Positions 1 through 7,815 of a stretch of DNA of 50,416 nucleotides are shown here, one piece after another. The stretch comes from Desulfosporosinus sp. GTDB lineage: Bacteria; Bacillota; Desulfitobacteriia; Desulfitobacteriales; Desulfitobacteriaceae. Both the position numbers and the translations under genes were made by a program. The stretch's first letter is position 1. The number at the start of each line of letters is the position of its first letter. Location of the stretch: contig JARLHU010000169.1 in assembly GCA_031292095.1 (NCBI GenBank), positions 1 to 50,416 of the forward strand. Direction: 5' to 3'. The notes beneath the pieces were generated by a model. That model ran no database searches. It saw only the letters and a list, made by a program, of their open reading frames with translations, and was not told the origin of the DNA.

Positions 1-814
1 GGATAAAATTAAATACCGGCCCTTCCAGACAGACATAGGTTTCATCAATCTTACAATGCCCACATTTGCCAAGTCCACAGGACATCTTGCGTTCAAAGGA
101 AACCCAGATATTTTCCTTGGCGATACCCCTGCGTAAGAATTCCTGAGCGGTAAATTTCATCATGATCGGCGGCCCAACGATGATCACTCTGGTATCTGCG
201 AGGGATGGTATTTGCAAGTCAGGAACCAGGTTGGTAATCAGGCCAATCTTACTTGGCCAAGCATTTGTTTTAATCTCTGGATTGTCAGCAGATTCTGTTT
301 CATCCTCATCTGCCTTGTCAACCGTTACTTCAACGCTAAACACTTGCGCCCATTTATCCAGGTCACTCTTAAATAAGATATCACTGGGAGTTTTAAAACC
401 GCAAAGTATGTCAAACCCTTTTAAGTGTCCAAGGTCAGCATAGAAGTAATTGATGACGCTTTTAACCGGAGCGAGTCCCGTACCACCGGCCGCAATAATC
501 AAATGTTTGTTATGAAACTCTTCCACAGGAAACCCATGTCCATACGGTCCGCGCAGATAGAGATAATCTTCTTTATCCAGCCGGTCGATACCCTCTGTCA
601 CTTTACCCACTTTGCGGATAGTCATCTCAATATAACCCTCTCCAAAATCACTGATCGATATTGGACACTCTCCTACTCCGGGAATAGAGACTTCCATAAA
701 TTGACCAAATACTGGTTTTATCTGGCACTCTAAACGATACGTCCAGTCGATCTCTGTCTGTTTTAGCTTCTCTAAGATTTTAGCCCTAAAGGGCAAGAAA
801 TTGTTCTTAGTCAA
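1..814 (-). CDS. asrB: Anaerobic sulfite reductase subunit B (3' end cut by window)
   Basis: FAD- and NAD(P)H-binding electron-input subunit of the cytoplasmic AsrABC enzyme, which reduces sulfite to sulfide. The minus strand from 814 reads about 271 codons to the window edge. The last readable residues (CLEGPVFNF) match the usual end of the family, so only a few residues are missing. Seen: a flavin-site RGPYG motif, an AAGGTGLAP nucleotide-binding stretch, and a C-terminal cysteine cluster (CGLGKCGHC, then a further Cys) typical of PyrK-like [2Fe-2S] subunits. The start is TTG at 814 because a perfect AGGAGGT (823-829) lies 8 bases upstream. It overlaps the asrA stop by 8 bases, which implies translational coupling. 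asrC would be expected just outside the window. Open frames on the plus strand here are shadows. Confidence 0.93.
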   Translation of the reverse strand, partial: MTKNNFLPFRAKILEKLKQTEIDWTYRLECQIKPVFGQFMEVSIPGVGECPISISDFGEGYIEMTIRKVGKVTEGIDRLDKEDYLYLRGPYGHGFPVEEFHNKHLIIAAGGTGLAPVKSVINYFYADLGHLKGFDILCGFKTPSDILFKSDLDKWAQVFSVEVTVDKADEDETESADNPEIKTNAWPSKIGLITNLVPDLQIPSLADTRVIIVGPPIMMKFTAQEFLRRGIAKENIWVSFERKMSCGLGKCGHCKIDETYVCLEGPVFNFI

Positions 815-1817
815 GTTCTGCCACCTCCTCTTCACCCAAGCGATTGACACACTGGGAAAACGAGATATATTCCGGACAAGCATTATCGCATCGCCCACAC
901 CCTACGCACATATGAACACCAAATCTCTTTTTATAATCTGAGATCTTATGCAGCACCTTAAAGCGCATGCGTTCTCCATTATTTCTACGGAAGCTATGCC
1001 CACCAGCCATATCTGTAAATCCGTCGATATGGCAACTGGCCCAAACCCGCCGTCTCTCTCCACATTTAGGATTATCCTCGTAAAAAATATCTTGCATCGT
1101 AAAACAACTACAGCTTGGACAAACGACATTACATCGCCCACAAGCAATACAACGGGAACCATAATCCTCCCAAATGGGGTTTTCTAATACAGACCCCAGG
1201 TTCAGGCTTTGGGGGACTTTTACGGTCTGCTTATTTGCTTGGACGAACTGTGGGATAACCTCGACTTGCTCACCATGGAGGGAAAATAAACCGTCAATAT
1301 CCTCTAATACGTTGCAGAGATAATAACCAGCCTCACAACGCACAGAAGCGCTGTAATTTTTGGTCATATTAGTACCCATACTGACACAGAAACAACTGTC
1401 AAAGCTATCTGGGCAATCCATGACGATAAATTTGACCTTATTTCTCAGCCGTTCATAGTAATAGTCGGGAGTAGGCCCATTTTCCAACATGATTTTGTCG
1501 AGACGTTCCACGGCATGAATATCACAAGAACGCAGAAATAGCAAGATCCCCCGTTCATCGACAGCAGGCTCTCGATACTCGTCTTCATTAAAATAAAAAA
1601 GAGTCTGAGTAACTGGATGAAACGTTTCTTTGGGGGAAAAGTACGATTTGTGAGTGAAAACGACGTCTTCTATAGCAGAAATTTCATTGTATCCCACTAA
1701 ATCCGTATCAGAAAACTTCCCCTTGCCCTTTAATAAGATAGGTGCGTACACTTTGTACTTTTTCTTTAAACTATTGAGAAGCTCATTAAACGCTTCAGCA
1801 GTAAACTTATATCCCAT
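807..1817 (-). CDS. asrA: Anaerobic sulfite reductase subunit A
   Basis: Iron-sulfur electron-transfer subunit of the AsrABC sulfite reductase, 336 residues. Two ferredoxin-like cysteine clusters are visible in the C-terminal third: CIACGRCNVVCPSC (about residue 230) and CVGCGRCDNACP (about residue 304), each suited to a [4Fe-4S] centre. The N-terminal two thirds match the AsrA/heterodisulfide-reductase-like fold (for example the segment LLFLRSCDIHAVERLD). The frame is open upstream to 2006, but those codons cover the promoter and operator, so they are not coding. I take ATG 1817 (MGYKFTAEAF), preceded by GCGGGG about 9 bases upstream; ATG 1844 is the alternative. The downstream asrB overlaps, so the two are one operon. 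A CRP/FNR-type site lies about 67 bases upstream of the start. Confidence 0.92.
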   Translation of the reverse strand: MGYKFTAEAFNELLNSLKKKYKVYAPILLKGKGKFSDTDLVGYNEISAIEDVVFTHKSYFSPKETFHPVTQTLFYFNEDEYREPAVDERGILLFLRSCDIHAVERLDKIMLENGPTPDYYYERLRNKVKFIVMDCPDSFDSCFCVSMGTNMTKNYSASVRCEAGYYLCNVLEDIDGLFSLHGEQVEVIPQFVQANKQTVKVPQSLNLGSVLENPIWEDYGSRCIACGRCNVVCPSCSCFTMQDIFYEDNPKCGERRRVWASCHIDGFTDMAGGHSFRRNNGERMRFKVLHKISDYKKRFGVHMCVGCGRCDNACPEYISFSQCVNRLGEEEVAELD

Positions 1818-1849
1818 TTTATAGACCCCGCTTCCATTATCCATTTTGG

Positions 1850-1899
1850 CTACTTCAGAATAGCATAGTATTCTAATTGTGACTGTGATTGTTATCACA
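1850..1899 (-). promoter_or_regulatory. asrAB promoter with CRP/FNR-type operator
   Basis: A perfect TGTGA-N6-TCACA palindrome at 1884-1899 precedes asrA. On the minus strand a -10-like TATTCT sits at 1862-1857. If transcription starts at about 1850, the palindrome centre (1891.5) lies at -41.5, the classical class II activator position. The same geometry is seen upstream of hcp. The likely binder is a CRP/FNR-family regulator; HcpR, known to control hcp and sulfite or nitrosative-stress genes, is the natural candidate, but it is not encoded in this window. Confidence 0.7.
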
Positions 1900-2040
1900 T
1901 AAGGCTTGAAAACCGCCAGATGCTGAAAGTTAAAGGTATCAGCAATTTGTAAATTCGCTGATACCTTATTCAAAGCATGGAGCGTTACTACCTGAGAATC
2001 TAACACATAGTGTGGAACCAGATATTTGTTTGAATTACTA

Positions 2041-3678
2041 TTACGCCATGAACATTTTAAGGTCGGTCTCTACGTTAGTTATACCAGCAATCCCAAAGTT
2101 TTCAACCAAGACATTAACCACATTGGGAGATAAGAAAGCCGGAAGCGTCGGTCCTAAGTGAATGTTCTTCACACCCAAGTAGAGAAGGGCCAGTAAGACG
2201 ATAACGGCCTTTTGCTCATACCAAGAAATATTATAGGAGATTGGAAGTTGGTTGATATCATCCAATCCGAAAACTTCTTTGAGTTTTAGGGCGATCACTG
2301 CTAAGGAATAAGAGTCATTACATTGTCCGGCATCGAGAACTCTCGGAATACCACCGATATCCCCTAGGTTAAGTTTATTATATTGATATTTAGCGCACCC
2401 TGCCGTGAGGATCACCGTGTCTTTAGGCAGCGCTTTCGCGAAGTCGGCATAATAGCTGCGGTTCTTCATACGACCGTCACAACCCGCCATGACGAAGAAA
2501 CGCTTAATGGCCCCTGTTTTCACTGCCTCGACTACTTTGTCGGCTAAAGCCATGACTTGATTGTGGGCAAATCCTCCCACGATCTCCCCTTTTTCTATTT
2601 CTGTCGGTGCTTTGCATTTTTTAGCATGCTCTATTAAGGCCGTGAAATCCTTTGCTTTACCGTCAGCGCGATCAGCGATGTGCTTAAGTCCTTCAAAGCC
2701 AACAACTCCGGTGGTGTAGACGCGATCTTTGTAGGAATCTTTCGGCGGAACAAGACAGTTCGTGGTTAAGAAGATTGGACCATTGAAGGATTCGAATTCT
2801 TTGACTTGTTTATGCCAAGCATTTCCATAGTTGCCGACAAAGTTGTCATATTTTTTAAACGCTGGGTAGTAGTGGGCTGGGAGCATTTCACCGTGAGTAT
2901 AGACATCCACTCCCGAACCTTGCGTTTGGATGAGCAATTCTTCGAGGTCCTTGAGATCATGACCACTGATAAGAATGGCTGGGTTATTTCTGACACCAAT
3001 GTTTACTTTGGTGAGCTCCGGATTGCCATACGAGGTGGTGTTGGCTTTATCCAAAAGTGCCATGACGTCAACCCCGAATTTTCCTGCTTCTAAGACCAGA
3101 GCCACGAGGTCACCAGCGACGAGCGTATCGTCCAATGTAGCTACTAAGGCTTTTTCAATAAACGCGAAGATACCTGCTTCTTTATACTCCAGAGTATAGG
3201 CATGCTCGGCATAAGCGGCTATTCCCTTTAGACCATAGGTGAGTAACTCTCTGAGTGAGCGAACATCTTCATTTTCAGTCGCTAAGACGCCAACTAGCGC
3301 TGCTTTTGCTTCAAACTCATCGGCGGGTGCCGTCCAAGTCGCTGCATCGTGTAAGTTCGCCGGAATCGTGCCACCCACTCTAAGAATTGCTTGTTTAAGA
3401 TCTTCGCGTAGGGTGAGGCCAGCTTGAATCCGTTCTACAAAACGATTTTTATCAAAGTTAGCATTGGTAATCGTGCTAAAGAGGCTTTCCATTATGAATT
3501 TGTCAACATCATGGCGAACGAGAAAGCGTTGACGCGCTTGAACTGCATAAATTGCAATCCCCTTGAGTGTGTAAATTAGAAGGTCTTGTAAGTTAGCAAC
3601 ATTTTCTGATTTCCCACAAACCCCACTGATCGTGCAACCGGTTCCTTTGGCCGTTTCTTGACATTGATAACAAAACAT
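2041..3678 (-). CDS. hcp: Hydroxylamine reductase / hybrid-cluster protein
   Basis: Hybrid-cluster protein (prismane), 545 residues, cytoplasmic. The family reduces hydroxylamine to ammonia in vitro and NO in vivo. The N-terminal cysteines C3-X2-C6-X8-C15-X5-C21 are the anaerobe-type spacing for the [4Fe-4S] cluster, unlike the longer spacing in enterobacteria. Conserved blocks around the hybrid cluster are readable ([40 protein letters not shown]). ATG 3678 (MFCYQC) is chosen over ATG 3693 because GGAG (3688-3691) sits 9 bases upstream and family members begin MFC. It stands 223 bases upstream of asrA on the same strand with its own promoter. Confidence 0.96.
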   Translation of the reverse strand: MFCYQCQETAKGTGCTISGVCGKSENVANLQDLLIYTLKGIAIYAVQARQRFLVRHDVDKFIMESLFSTITNANFDKNRFVERIQAGLTLREDLKQAILRVGGTIPANLHDAATWTAPADEFEAKAALVGVLATENEDVRSLRELLTYGLKGIAAYAEHAYTLEYKEAGIFAFIEKALVATLDDTLVAGDLVALVLEAGKFGVDVMALLDKANTTSYGNPELTKVNIGVRNNPAILISGHDLKDLEELLIQTQGSGVDVYTHGEMLPAHYYPAFKKYDNFVGNYGNAWHKQVKEFESFNGPIFLTTNCLVPPKDSYKDRVYTTGVVGFEGLKHIADRADGKAKDFTALIEHAKKCKAPTEIEKGEIVGGFAHNQVMALADKVVEAVKTGAIKRFFVMAGCDGRMKNRSYYADFAKALPKDTVILTAGCAKYQYNKLNLGDIGGIPRVLDAGQCNDSYSLAVIALKLKEVFGLDDINQLPISYNISWYEQKAVIVLLALLYLGVKNIHLGPTLPAFLSPNVVNVLVENFGIAGITNVETDLKMFMA

Positions 3679-3748
3679 AAATGACAACTCCATTCATTTT
3701 ATATTTGACGTCCTTGGGTTTTCCCTGCGCCTTGGTTTCTTTATCCGA

Positions 3749-3798
3749 TGGGCTAATATTATCACTATAAACGCCGCCCTTATGTGATTCCAGTCACG
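3749..3798 (-). promoter_or_regulatory. hcp promoter with CRP/FNR-type operator
   Basis: TGTGA-N6-TCACG at 3783-3798 (one mismatch to the palindrome) lies upstream of hcp. On the minus strand a -10 box TAATAT is at 3761-3756, which predicts a start near 3749 and places the operator centre (3790.5) at -41.5, the same spacing as at asrA. No good -35 is present, as expected for an activator-dependent class II promoter. The rest of the 3799-3993 gap shows nothing else I can name. Confidence 0.72.
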
Positions 3799-3993
3799 GT
3801 TCCGACGTGATTAATTGACAATAAGAAAACGCCGGGACGATTCCGACGCTTGATGGCTTAAAGATATTCTATTTCTAAGATCAATTCGTTTTTGCTTGGG
3901 CGCTAGTAAACTATCGTGGTGCTTTTACTTTGGACAATGTTCTATGAATGCGTCATAGGCGTATTAACGTTCTGTAATTTAAAGTAATAAACC

Positions 3994-4140
3994 CTATTCT
4001 ACTTTATGATTTCTCTGTGCATCGGCAATAATCTTTAGATTCTTGTCAATGTTGTGGATTTTTTTGATAACCCACATAATAATAATTACAGGAATACTGT
4101 AAACTCCAAATAATAATGTCGCTTCAATAGGCATCAGCAT
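3994..4140 (-). CDS. Small single-span membrane protein (48 aa)
   Basis: Unrecognised small protein. ATG 4140 is preceded on the minus strand by AAGGTGG about 8 bases upstream. The product is 48 residues: a short N-terminus, one hydrophobic helix (about residues 8-25, rich in V/I/F), then a basic amphipathic tail with KKIHNIDKNL and a charged end. This suggests a type III-like or N-out membrane microprotein, with the tail probably in the cytoplasm. It stands alone between hcp and the DUF4143 ATPase, both on the same strand. Similar one-span microproteins are common beside membrane or stress genes in clostridia. No function can be assigned. Confidence 0.6.
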   Translation of the reverse strand: MLMPIEATLLFGVYSIPVIIIMWVIKKIHNIDKNLKIIADAQRNHKVE

Positions 4141-4152
4141 TTGTATACCACC

Positions 4153-4179
4153 ACCTTATTAACCTTATTAACCTTATTA
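4153..4179. repeat. 9-bp unit repeated three times in tandem
   Basis: ACCTTATTA occurs three times head to tail at 4153-4161, 4162-4170 and 4171-4179. Read on the minus strand each unit carries AAGG, and the copy nearest the gene supplies the AAGGTGG ribosome site of the 48-residue protein. Copy number could change by slippage. Confidence 0.85.
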
Positions 4180-4242
4180 AATTCAATTTTACTTCTATAA
4201 ACTACCTTCCACATTGTTCCTAATATTCCTGCTATGATTAAA

Positions 4243-5499
4243 TTAGATCATCCATACAGGAACATACCAGTTCTTTGCATCGATGGGAAGCAGATCATTT
4301 GCCATGCAGACGACTGCGCCGTTCCCGATTTTCATTTTTGTCTGAGAAAGTTCACCGAACTTTTCTGGCTCTGTAACGGGTTCCAACACACCAAAATGCT
4401 TAATAGCGTCCTTGCCAGGGGAAGCTGATTTCTTGATTTCGATGGGATAAAGCGCTCCGTTCTCGTAGATTATCAGATCAATTTCCTTCTTATCCTTGTC
4501 ACGGTAATAATAAATGGGCGGTTCCTTTCCTGCGTTCAGGTAGCTCTTGTAAATCTCCGAAAAAACATAACTCTCGAAGAATGCCCCGGACATAGCCCCT
4601 CTTTCCAGAGCTTCGGGATTACCCCATTTCAAGAGATGGGCGCAAAGGCCTGTGTCAAGAAAGTGAAGCATCGGCGTCTTTGTGACCCGCTTTAAGAGGT
4701 TGTTGTAATACGGCTGGACAAGTGTGATGATGTGGGATGACATGAGGATGGAAAGCCACTTTTTTGCTGTAGGAGATGATATGCCGCATTCGCTGGCGAT
4801 TTCGTCATACACAACAGGCCTCGCTGTTCTTGCCGCAACGACAGTCATGAAATTGTAGAACGCCATTTCATCTGCAACCTGTGTCAAATCCTTTATATCA
4901 CGTTTAAGGTAACTATCGATATAGGAGCGATAATACATTTCAAGGTCCATATTATCATCCGCATAGAGCTTCGGCATGGAGCCTTTAAAGATGCGGGAAT
5001 ACAGACCATTAAGATCATACTTCTTAGCCTTTTCGATGCGTTTCATCAACCTTTCCGAGTCTGTCGTAAATACTTCGGATGGAACTGCATTGATTTCACT
5101 AGTCGATAAACCCAATAAGTTGATAATCCCGACGCGTCCTGCAAGGGATTCGCTGACGTTCTGCAACATGACAAATGCCTGTGATCCGGTGATCCAAAAA
5201 TCCCCGTTACGCTTTGATTTATCAACCGCCATTTTGATATACGGAAATAATTCGGCAGCAGCATATTGGATTTCATCAATCAAAACAGGCGGTGTATATC
5301 TTTGCAAAAATAATGCAGGGTCACTCTTTGCTAGGTATCGGATATCCGGATCGTCCAACGTCACAATTTTGCGGTTAGGCTCTGCCAATCTTTCGAGCAT
5401 CGTCGATTTTCCCACCTGGCGCGGGCCGGTTACAAGCATTACTGGAAATGTTGCTGATGCTTTTCGGACAGTATCTTCTAACGCTCTTCGTATATACAC
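4243..5499 (-). CDS. AAA-type ATPase with C-terminal DUF4143
   Basis: Member of the widespread AAA_14/DUF4143 family of uncharacterised P-loop ATPases, 418 residues and near the usual 400-430. Walker A is TGPRQVGKST near residue 25, Walker B is PVLIDEIQYA near 72, and a sensor-like WITGSQ follows. A winged-helix-like region (SECGISSPTAKKWLS) sits mid-protein. The C-terminal DUF4143 half carries a PD-(D/E)XK-like core: ESYVFSEIYKSY, then EIDLIIYENGALYPIEIKKS. Starts TTG 5505 and GTG 5499 are both open; GTG 5499 has GAGGTG 7 bases upstream and is preferred. It has no operon partner. These genes often behave as mobile accessory genes of unknown role. Confidence 0.88.
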   Translation of the reverse strand: MYIRRALEDTVRKASATFPVMLVTGPRQVGKSTMLERLAEPNRKIVTLDDPDIRYLAKSDPALFLQRYTPPVLIDEIQYAAAELFPYIKMAVDKSKRNGDFWITGSQAFVMLQNVSESLAGRVGIINLLGLSTSEINAVPSEVFTTDSERLMKRIEKAKKYDLNGLYSRIFKGSMPKLYADDNMDLEMYYRSYIDSYLKRDIKDLTQVADEMAFYNFMTVVAARTARPVVYDEIASECGISSPTAKKWLSILMSSHIITLVQPYYNNLLKRVTKTPMLHFLDTGLCAHLLKWGNPEALERGAMSGAFFESYVFSEIYKSYLNAGKEPPIYYYRDKDKKEIDLIIYENGALYPIEIKKSASPGKDAIKHFGVLEPVTEPEKFGELSQTKMKIGNGAVVCMANDLLPIDAKNWYVPVWMI

Positions 5500-5587
5500 A
5501 AACAAACACCTCGTCTAAAGTAAAATACAATTTCATAATAGACGTGTTTACTTATTTTGTCAACTATCTTGGATATTGTTACCAATT

Positions 5588-5613
5588 AAAAAAAGCATCG
5601 GGTCATCCGATGC
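5588..5613 (-). terminator. Rho-independent terminator, minus strand
   Basis: GCATCGG (5595-5601) pairs perfectly with CCGATGC (5607-5613) around a 5-base loop. On the minus strand the stem is followed by seven Ts (5594-5588). It lies upstream of the DUF4143 ATPase, so it would stop minus-strand transcripts entering from the right, although no minus-strand gene is seen there now. Confidence 0.75.
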
Positions 5614-5651
5614 TCGCGCTCAATTAACTTAGGCACATTCAAGAATATAAC

Positions 5652-5666
5652 CAGTCAGTCTGACTG
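5652..5666. repeat. Perfect 7-bp inverted repeat, operator-like
   Basis: CAGTCAG-T-CTGACTG, a 15-base palindrome with one central base, stands just ahead of the remnant gene at 5701. Its size and symmetry resemble TetR-family operators. No regulator gene is adjacent, so this may be the surviving control site of a lost gene. Confidence 0.5.
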
Positions 5667-5700
5667 TCTATTCAATCTCCCCTACAGATTTTCAATAATA

Positions 5701-6042
5701 ATGCCAAAATCTAAAGGACCAAATTCAGTAGAGAATTCAGCAGGCTTAGGCACTAATGAGGCCTTCTTACCGGTAAACGACGGATTTCAACACAAAACGT
5801 ATCCTAATATTTTCGGTGTAGGTGCTGTTGCCGATTTACCAGTATCGTTTAAGACCCTCGTTCCTGTAAGGATACCCAGAACTGGGTTATCGAGGATAAT
5901 GAGAAAAGATATTGTAGAAACGTATACTAAACTAATGGCTGAGATACTTGCTATTGCTAAAGATGGAGCAGATTTGCTAATCCAATATGGATGGTTAGAA
6001 AAAATTCCTGAAACCGTAACTCGCGAAACGTTAACACACTGA
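5701..6042 (+). pseudogene. Chimeric remnant: flavoprotein C-terminus joined to a DUF3231-like C-terminus
   Basis: A 113-codon frame with no ribosome site. Residues about 15-62 (FLPVNDGFQHKTYPNIFGVG, then VPVRIPRTG) resemble the C-terminal part of sulfide:quinone-type FAD disulfide oxidoreductases, where the FxVGD and KTG motifs occur. Here the expected FAD-binding GD is GA. From about residue 65 the sequence changes to RKDIVETYTKLMAEI and DGADLLIQYGWLEKIPE, which resembles the C-terminus of DUF3231 (spore-coat-like) proteins. A terminator follows directly, as if only the tail of the second gene survived. I read it as a deletion scar fusing two gene ends. The family assignments come from memory of motifs and need a search. 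Confidence 0.5.
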
Positions 6043-6054
6043 ACATTTCGTTAG

Positions 6055-6084
6055 CCCCTAGACTTATTTTTCTAGGGGATTTTA
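6055..6084 (+). terminator. Rho-independent terminator
   Basis: CCCCTAGA (6055-6062) pairs perfectly with TCTAGGGG (6071-6078) across an 8-base loop, followed by ATTTTAAT. It sits 12 bases after the chimeric remnant, consistent with the natural end of its second parent gene. Confidence 0.8.
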
Positions 6085-6608
6085 ATATTTGGAGTTAATT
6101 TCGACTAGACTATACAAACCTCTGTCGATACGAAAATACAAATAATCCCTCCCATATGTTAAACAGTACCTAGGGTATCTTGTCATTATAATTGAGTTTG
6201 CTAGGAGTACCAAAAGAAGTGCTTTAATCGATATAGTTGATGTGTACTATAAATATATATTATGTTCAACTTATAATTATTAACTATTCTGTCGAAACAT
6301 ACGGATTTCGCAATATCATATTAATACAAAATAACCCCCGTCTTTACGTTGTATGAGGGTGAATGGATTGTTATGGCGCATGTGTCGTTCAATGCGAGTT
6401 TCACTCCGAATTAAGATTATCAACTTATTAAGTATTACAAAATCCATTTTATTTCGACTTAATAGCTTAATAGTCGGCGAATTTTAAATAGTGATTACTG
6501 ATTATGACAACAGGTCATAGTTATGTACAAACTTTGAACACAGTGCTAGTCTTTAGCTAAGAATTAGTTATTTGAAAAATTTGAGAACTTCAACAACTAC
6601 GATAAAGG
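6085..6608. other. AT-rich gap with no gene seen
   Basis: About 520 AT-rich bases between the terminator and the ribosome site of the next gene. I see no open frame with a ribosome site on either strand and no clear RNA structure. It may hold the promoter of the 6621 gene, but no consensus pair stands out. Confidence 0.5.
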
Positions 6609-6620
6609 GGGGTTATAAAA

Positions 6621-7271
6621 ATGGGCTGTGTTTCTGCAAAAAAGATAATCATCAAATTAAATTCTTCACCAACAAGTTTGAAAACTAAAGTTGAGGATAT
6701 GGTACCGATATTAGCAGTAGAAGTTCTGACGAAACGAAAAATAACAGACTTTTTTAGCGATCGGGATCTTGAAACGATTATGAAAGTTGGTCTGAATGCT
6801 ATCAGTACAATGATTGCAGGGAAATTTCAAGAGGAATTTAATTACCAAGGAGACTTGGCCTATAAGTCAATCGCGACACAGCAAATAGTGGATTCTGTGC
6901 TTGCGATAATAATAGCTAAAAACGAAAGAATCGAGTCGGAACTCCTACTCAGGTCTTTTCGATCAGGCCTTTCCACAGCCATTCAAGAAGGCGAAACGGA
7001 GGAAAAAAAATTGGCTCTCTTCGTTCAGGAATTTTGTTTTTACCTTTTGTATTTTCTTATTCTAGAAAGTACGATCGAAGCATTACATGACGTTTATCCC
7101 GAAGAGCCTATGCGAAACCTTGACAAGCTGATTAAAGATTCGGCAAGGCGAATTGTAAACACAAATCTAATTGAAGATATACGAAAATTAATTACGGGTC
7201 AGATTAATGTATCAAATTTAGTTTCACTATTTAAGGATAACGCCAAAAAGGTCAAAGTTGGTGCGTTCTAA
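6621..7271 (+). CDS. Unrecognised 216-aa protein
   Basis: Real gene by its strong ribosome site (AAAGGGGGG about 8 bases before the ATG) and coherent codon use, but I do not recognise the family. The product looks soluble and mostly helical: a basic N-terminus, a long charged middle (QEGETEEKKLALFVQEF) and a hydrophobic-aromatic stretch (CFYLLYFLILES, about residues 142-153) that is too short and polar-flanked to be a sure membrane span. There is no signal peptide and no metal-binding cysteine or histidine pattern. The next gene on the same strand (DsrE-like) starts about 120 bases later, so they may share a transcript. The AT-rich composition and the remnants upstream suggest an accessory region. 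Confidence 0.75.
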   Translation: MGCVSAKKIIIKLNSSPTSLKTKVEDMVPILAVEVLTKRKITDFFSDRDLETIMKVGLNAISTMIAGKFQEEFNYQGDLAYKSIATQQIVDSVLAIIIAKNERIESELLLRSFRSGLSTAIQEGETEEKKLALFVQEFCFYLLYFLILESTIEALHDVYPEEPMRNLDKLIKDSARRIVNTNLIEDIRKLITGQINVSNLVSLFKDNAKKVKVGAF

Positions 7272-7388
7272 ATATGACTAGTTAGGTTCGATAATCTGGC
7301 CATTTTTTCAACATCGAAGAGTAGCTGGAGTTTAACATGAGCCTATGTAAAGCAGCAATATTTCAGGAAGGCAAGGGGAGGCATTTTA

Positions 7389-7733
7389 ATGAATAAGTTC
7401 AAAGTAGTATTTCATATGTATGAGCAGGTTAAAGTCAGTGTTGTCCTTAATAATATTCGTAATTTAATTTCGGATATTGGTGTGGAAAATCTGGAAATAG
7501 AAATGGTGACGAATGGCGATGCAGTGAAGGTATTTGTGAAAAATACGAGTGAATTTGGACCCATGCTTAAAGAATTAGCAGAAAAACAAGTTGTATTCTG
7601 CGCATGTGCTAATGCTATGCGCAAGTTTGGGATTCGGAAAAACGAATTGCTTGATTTTGTGACGGTCGATTCTTCTGGCGGCGGTGAAATAGTTAGAAGA
7701 AAAGCAGCGGGTTGGTCATATATCTGTCCCTAA
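7389..7733 (+). CDS. DsrE/DsrF-like family protein
   Basis: 114 residues, the usual size of a single DsrE-like domain. These small cytoplasmic proteins carry or relay sulfur, or are of unknown function. The frame shows the family pattern: KVVFHMYEQ at the N-terminus, a central EMVTNGDAVKVFV strand-turn-strand, the cysteine-bearing strand VVFCACANAMRKFG (cysteines near residues 77 and 79, where DsrE-type proteins hold the reactive Cys), and the closing RRKAAGWSYICP. The ribosome site GGGGAGG lies about 7 bases before ATG 7389. It sits 82 bases upstream of the glucan synthase without evident functional link. A sulfur-related role would fit the sulfite reductase at the start of the window, but this is only inference. 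Confidence 0.88.
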   Translation: MNKFKVVFHMYEQVKVSVVLNNIRNLISDIGVENLEIEMVTNGDAVKVFVKNTSEFGPMLKELAEKQVVFCACANAMRKFGIRKNELLDFVTVDSSGGGEIVRRKAAGWSYICP

Positions 7734-7815
7734 ATAAGAGAATGTGCGGATTTTTTGCAAATAAATAATTTTTAAAGTTCAAAAATAAGGGGTAGTGTTA
7801 TCGGGAGGACGAAAA

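Noticed and set aside
162..733. Plus-strand open frames opposite asrB
   Set aside because: They lie antisense to a well-recognised asrB, lack ribosome sites and show no family motifs.
1818..2006. N-terminal extension of asrA to 2006
   Set aside because: The extra codons cover the operator and -10 region, and the family N-terminus fits ATG 1817.
4976..5518. 180-codon plus-strand frame opposite the DUF4143 ATPase
   Set aside because: It is the shadow of the ATPase, whose motifs are all intact on the minus strand.
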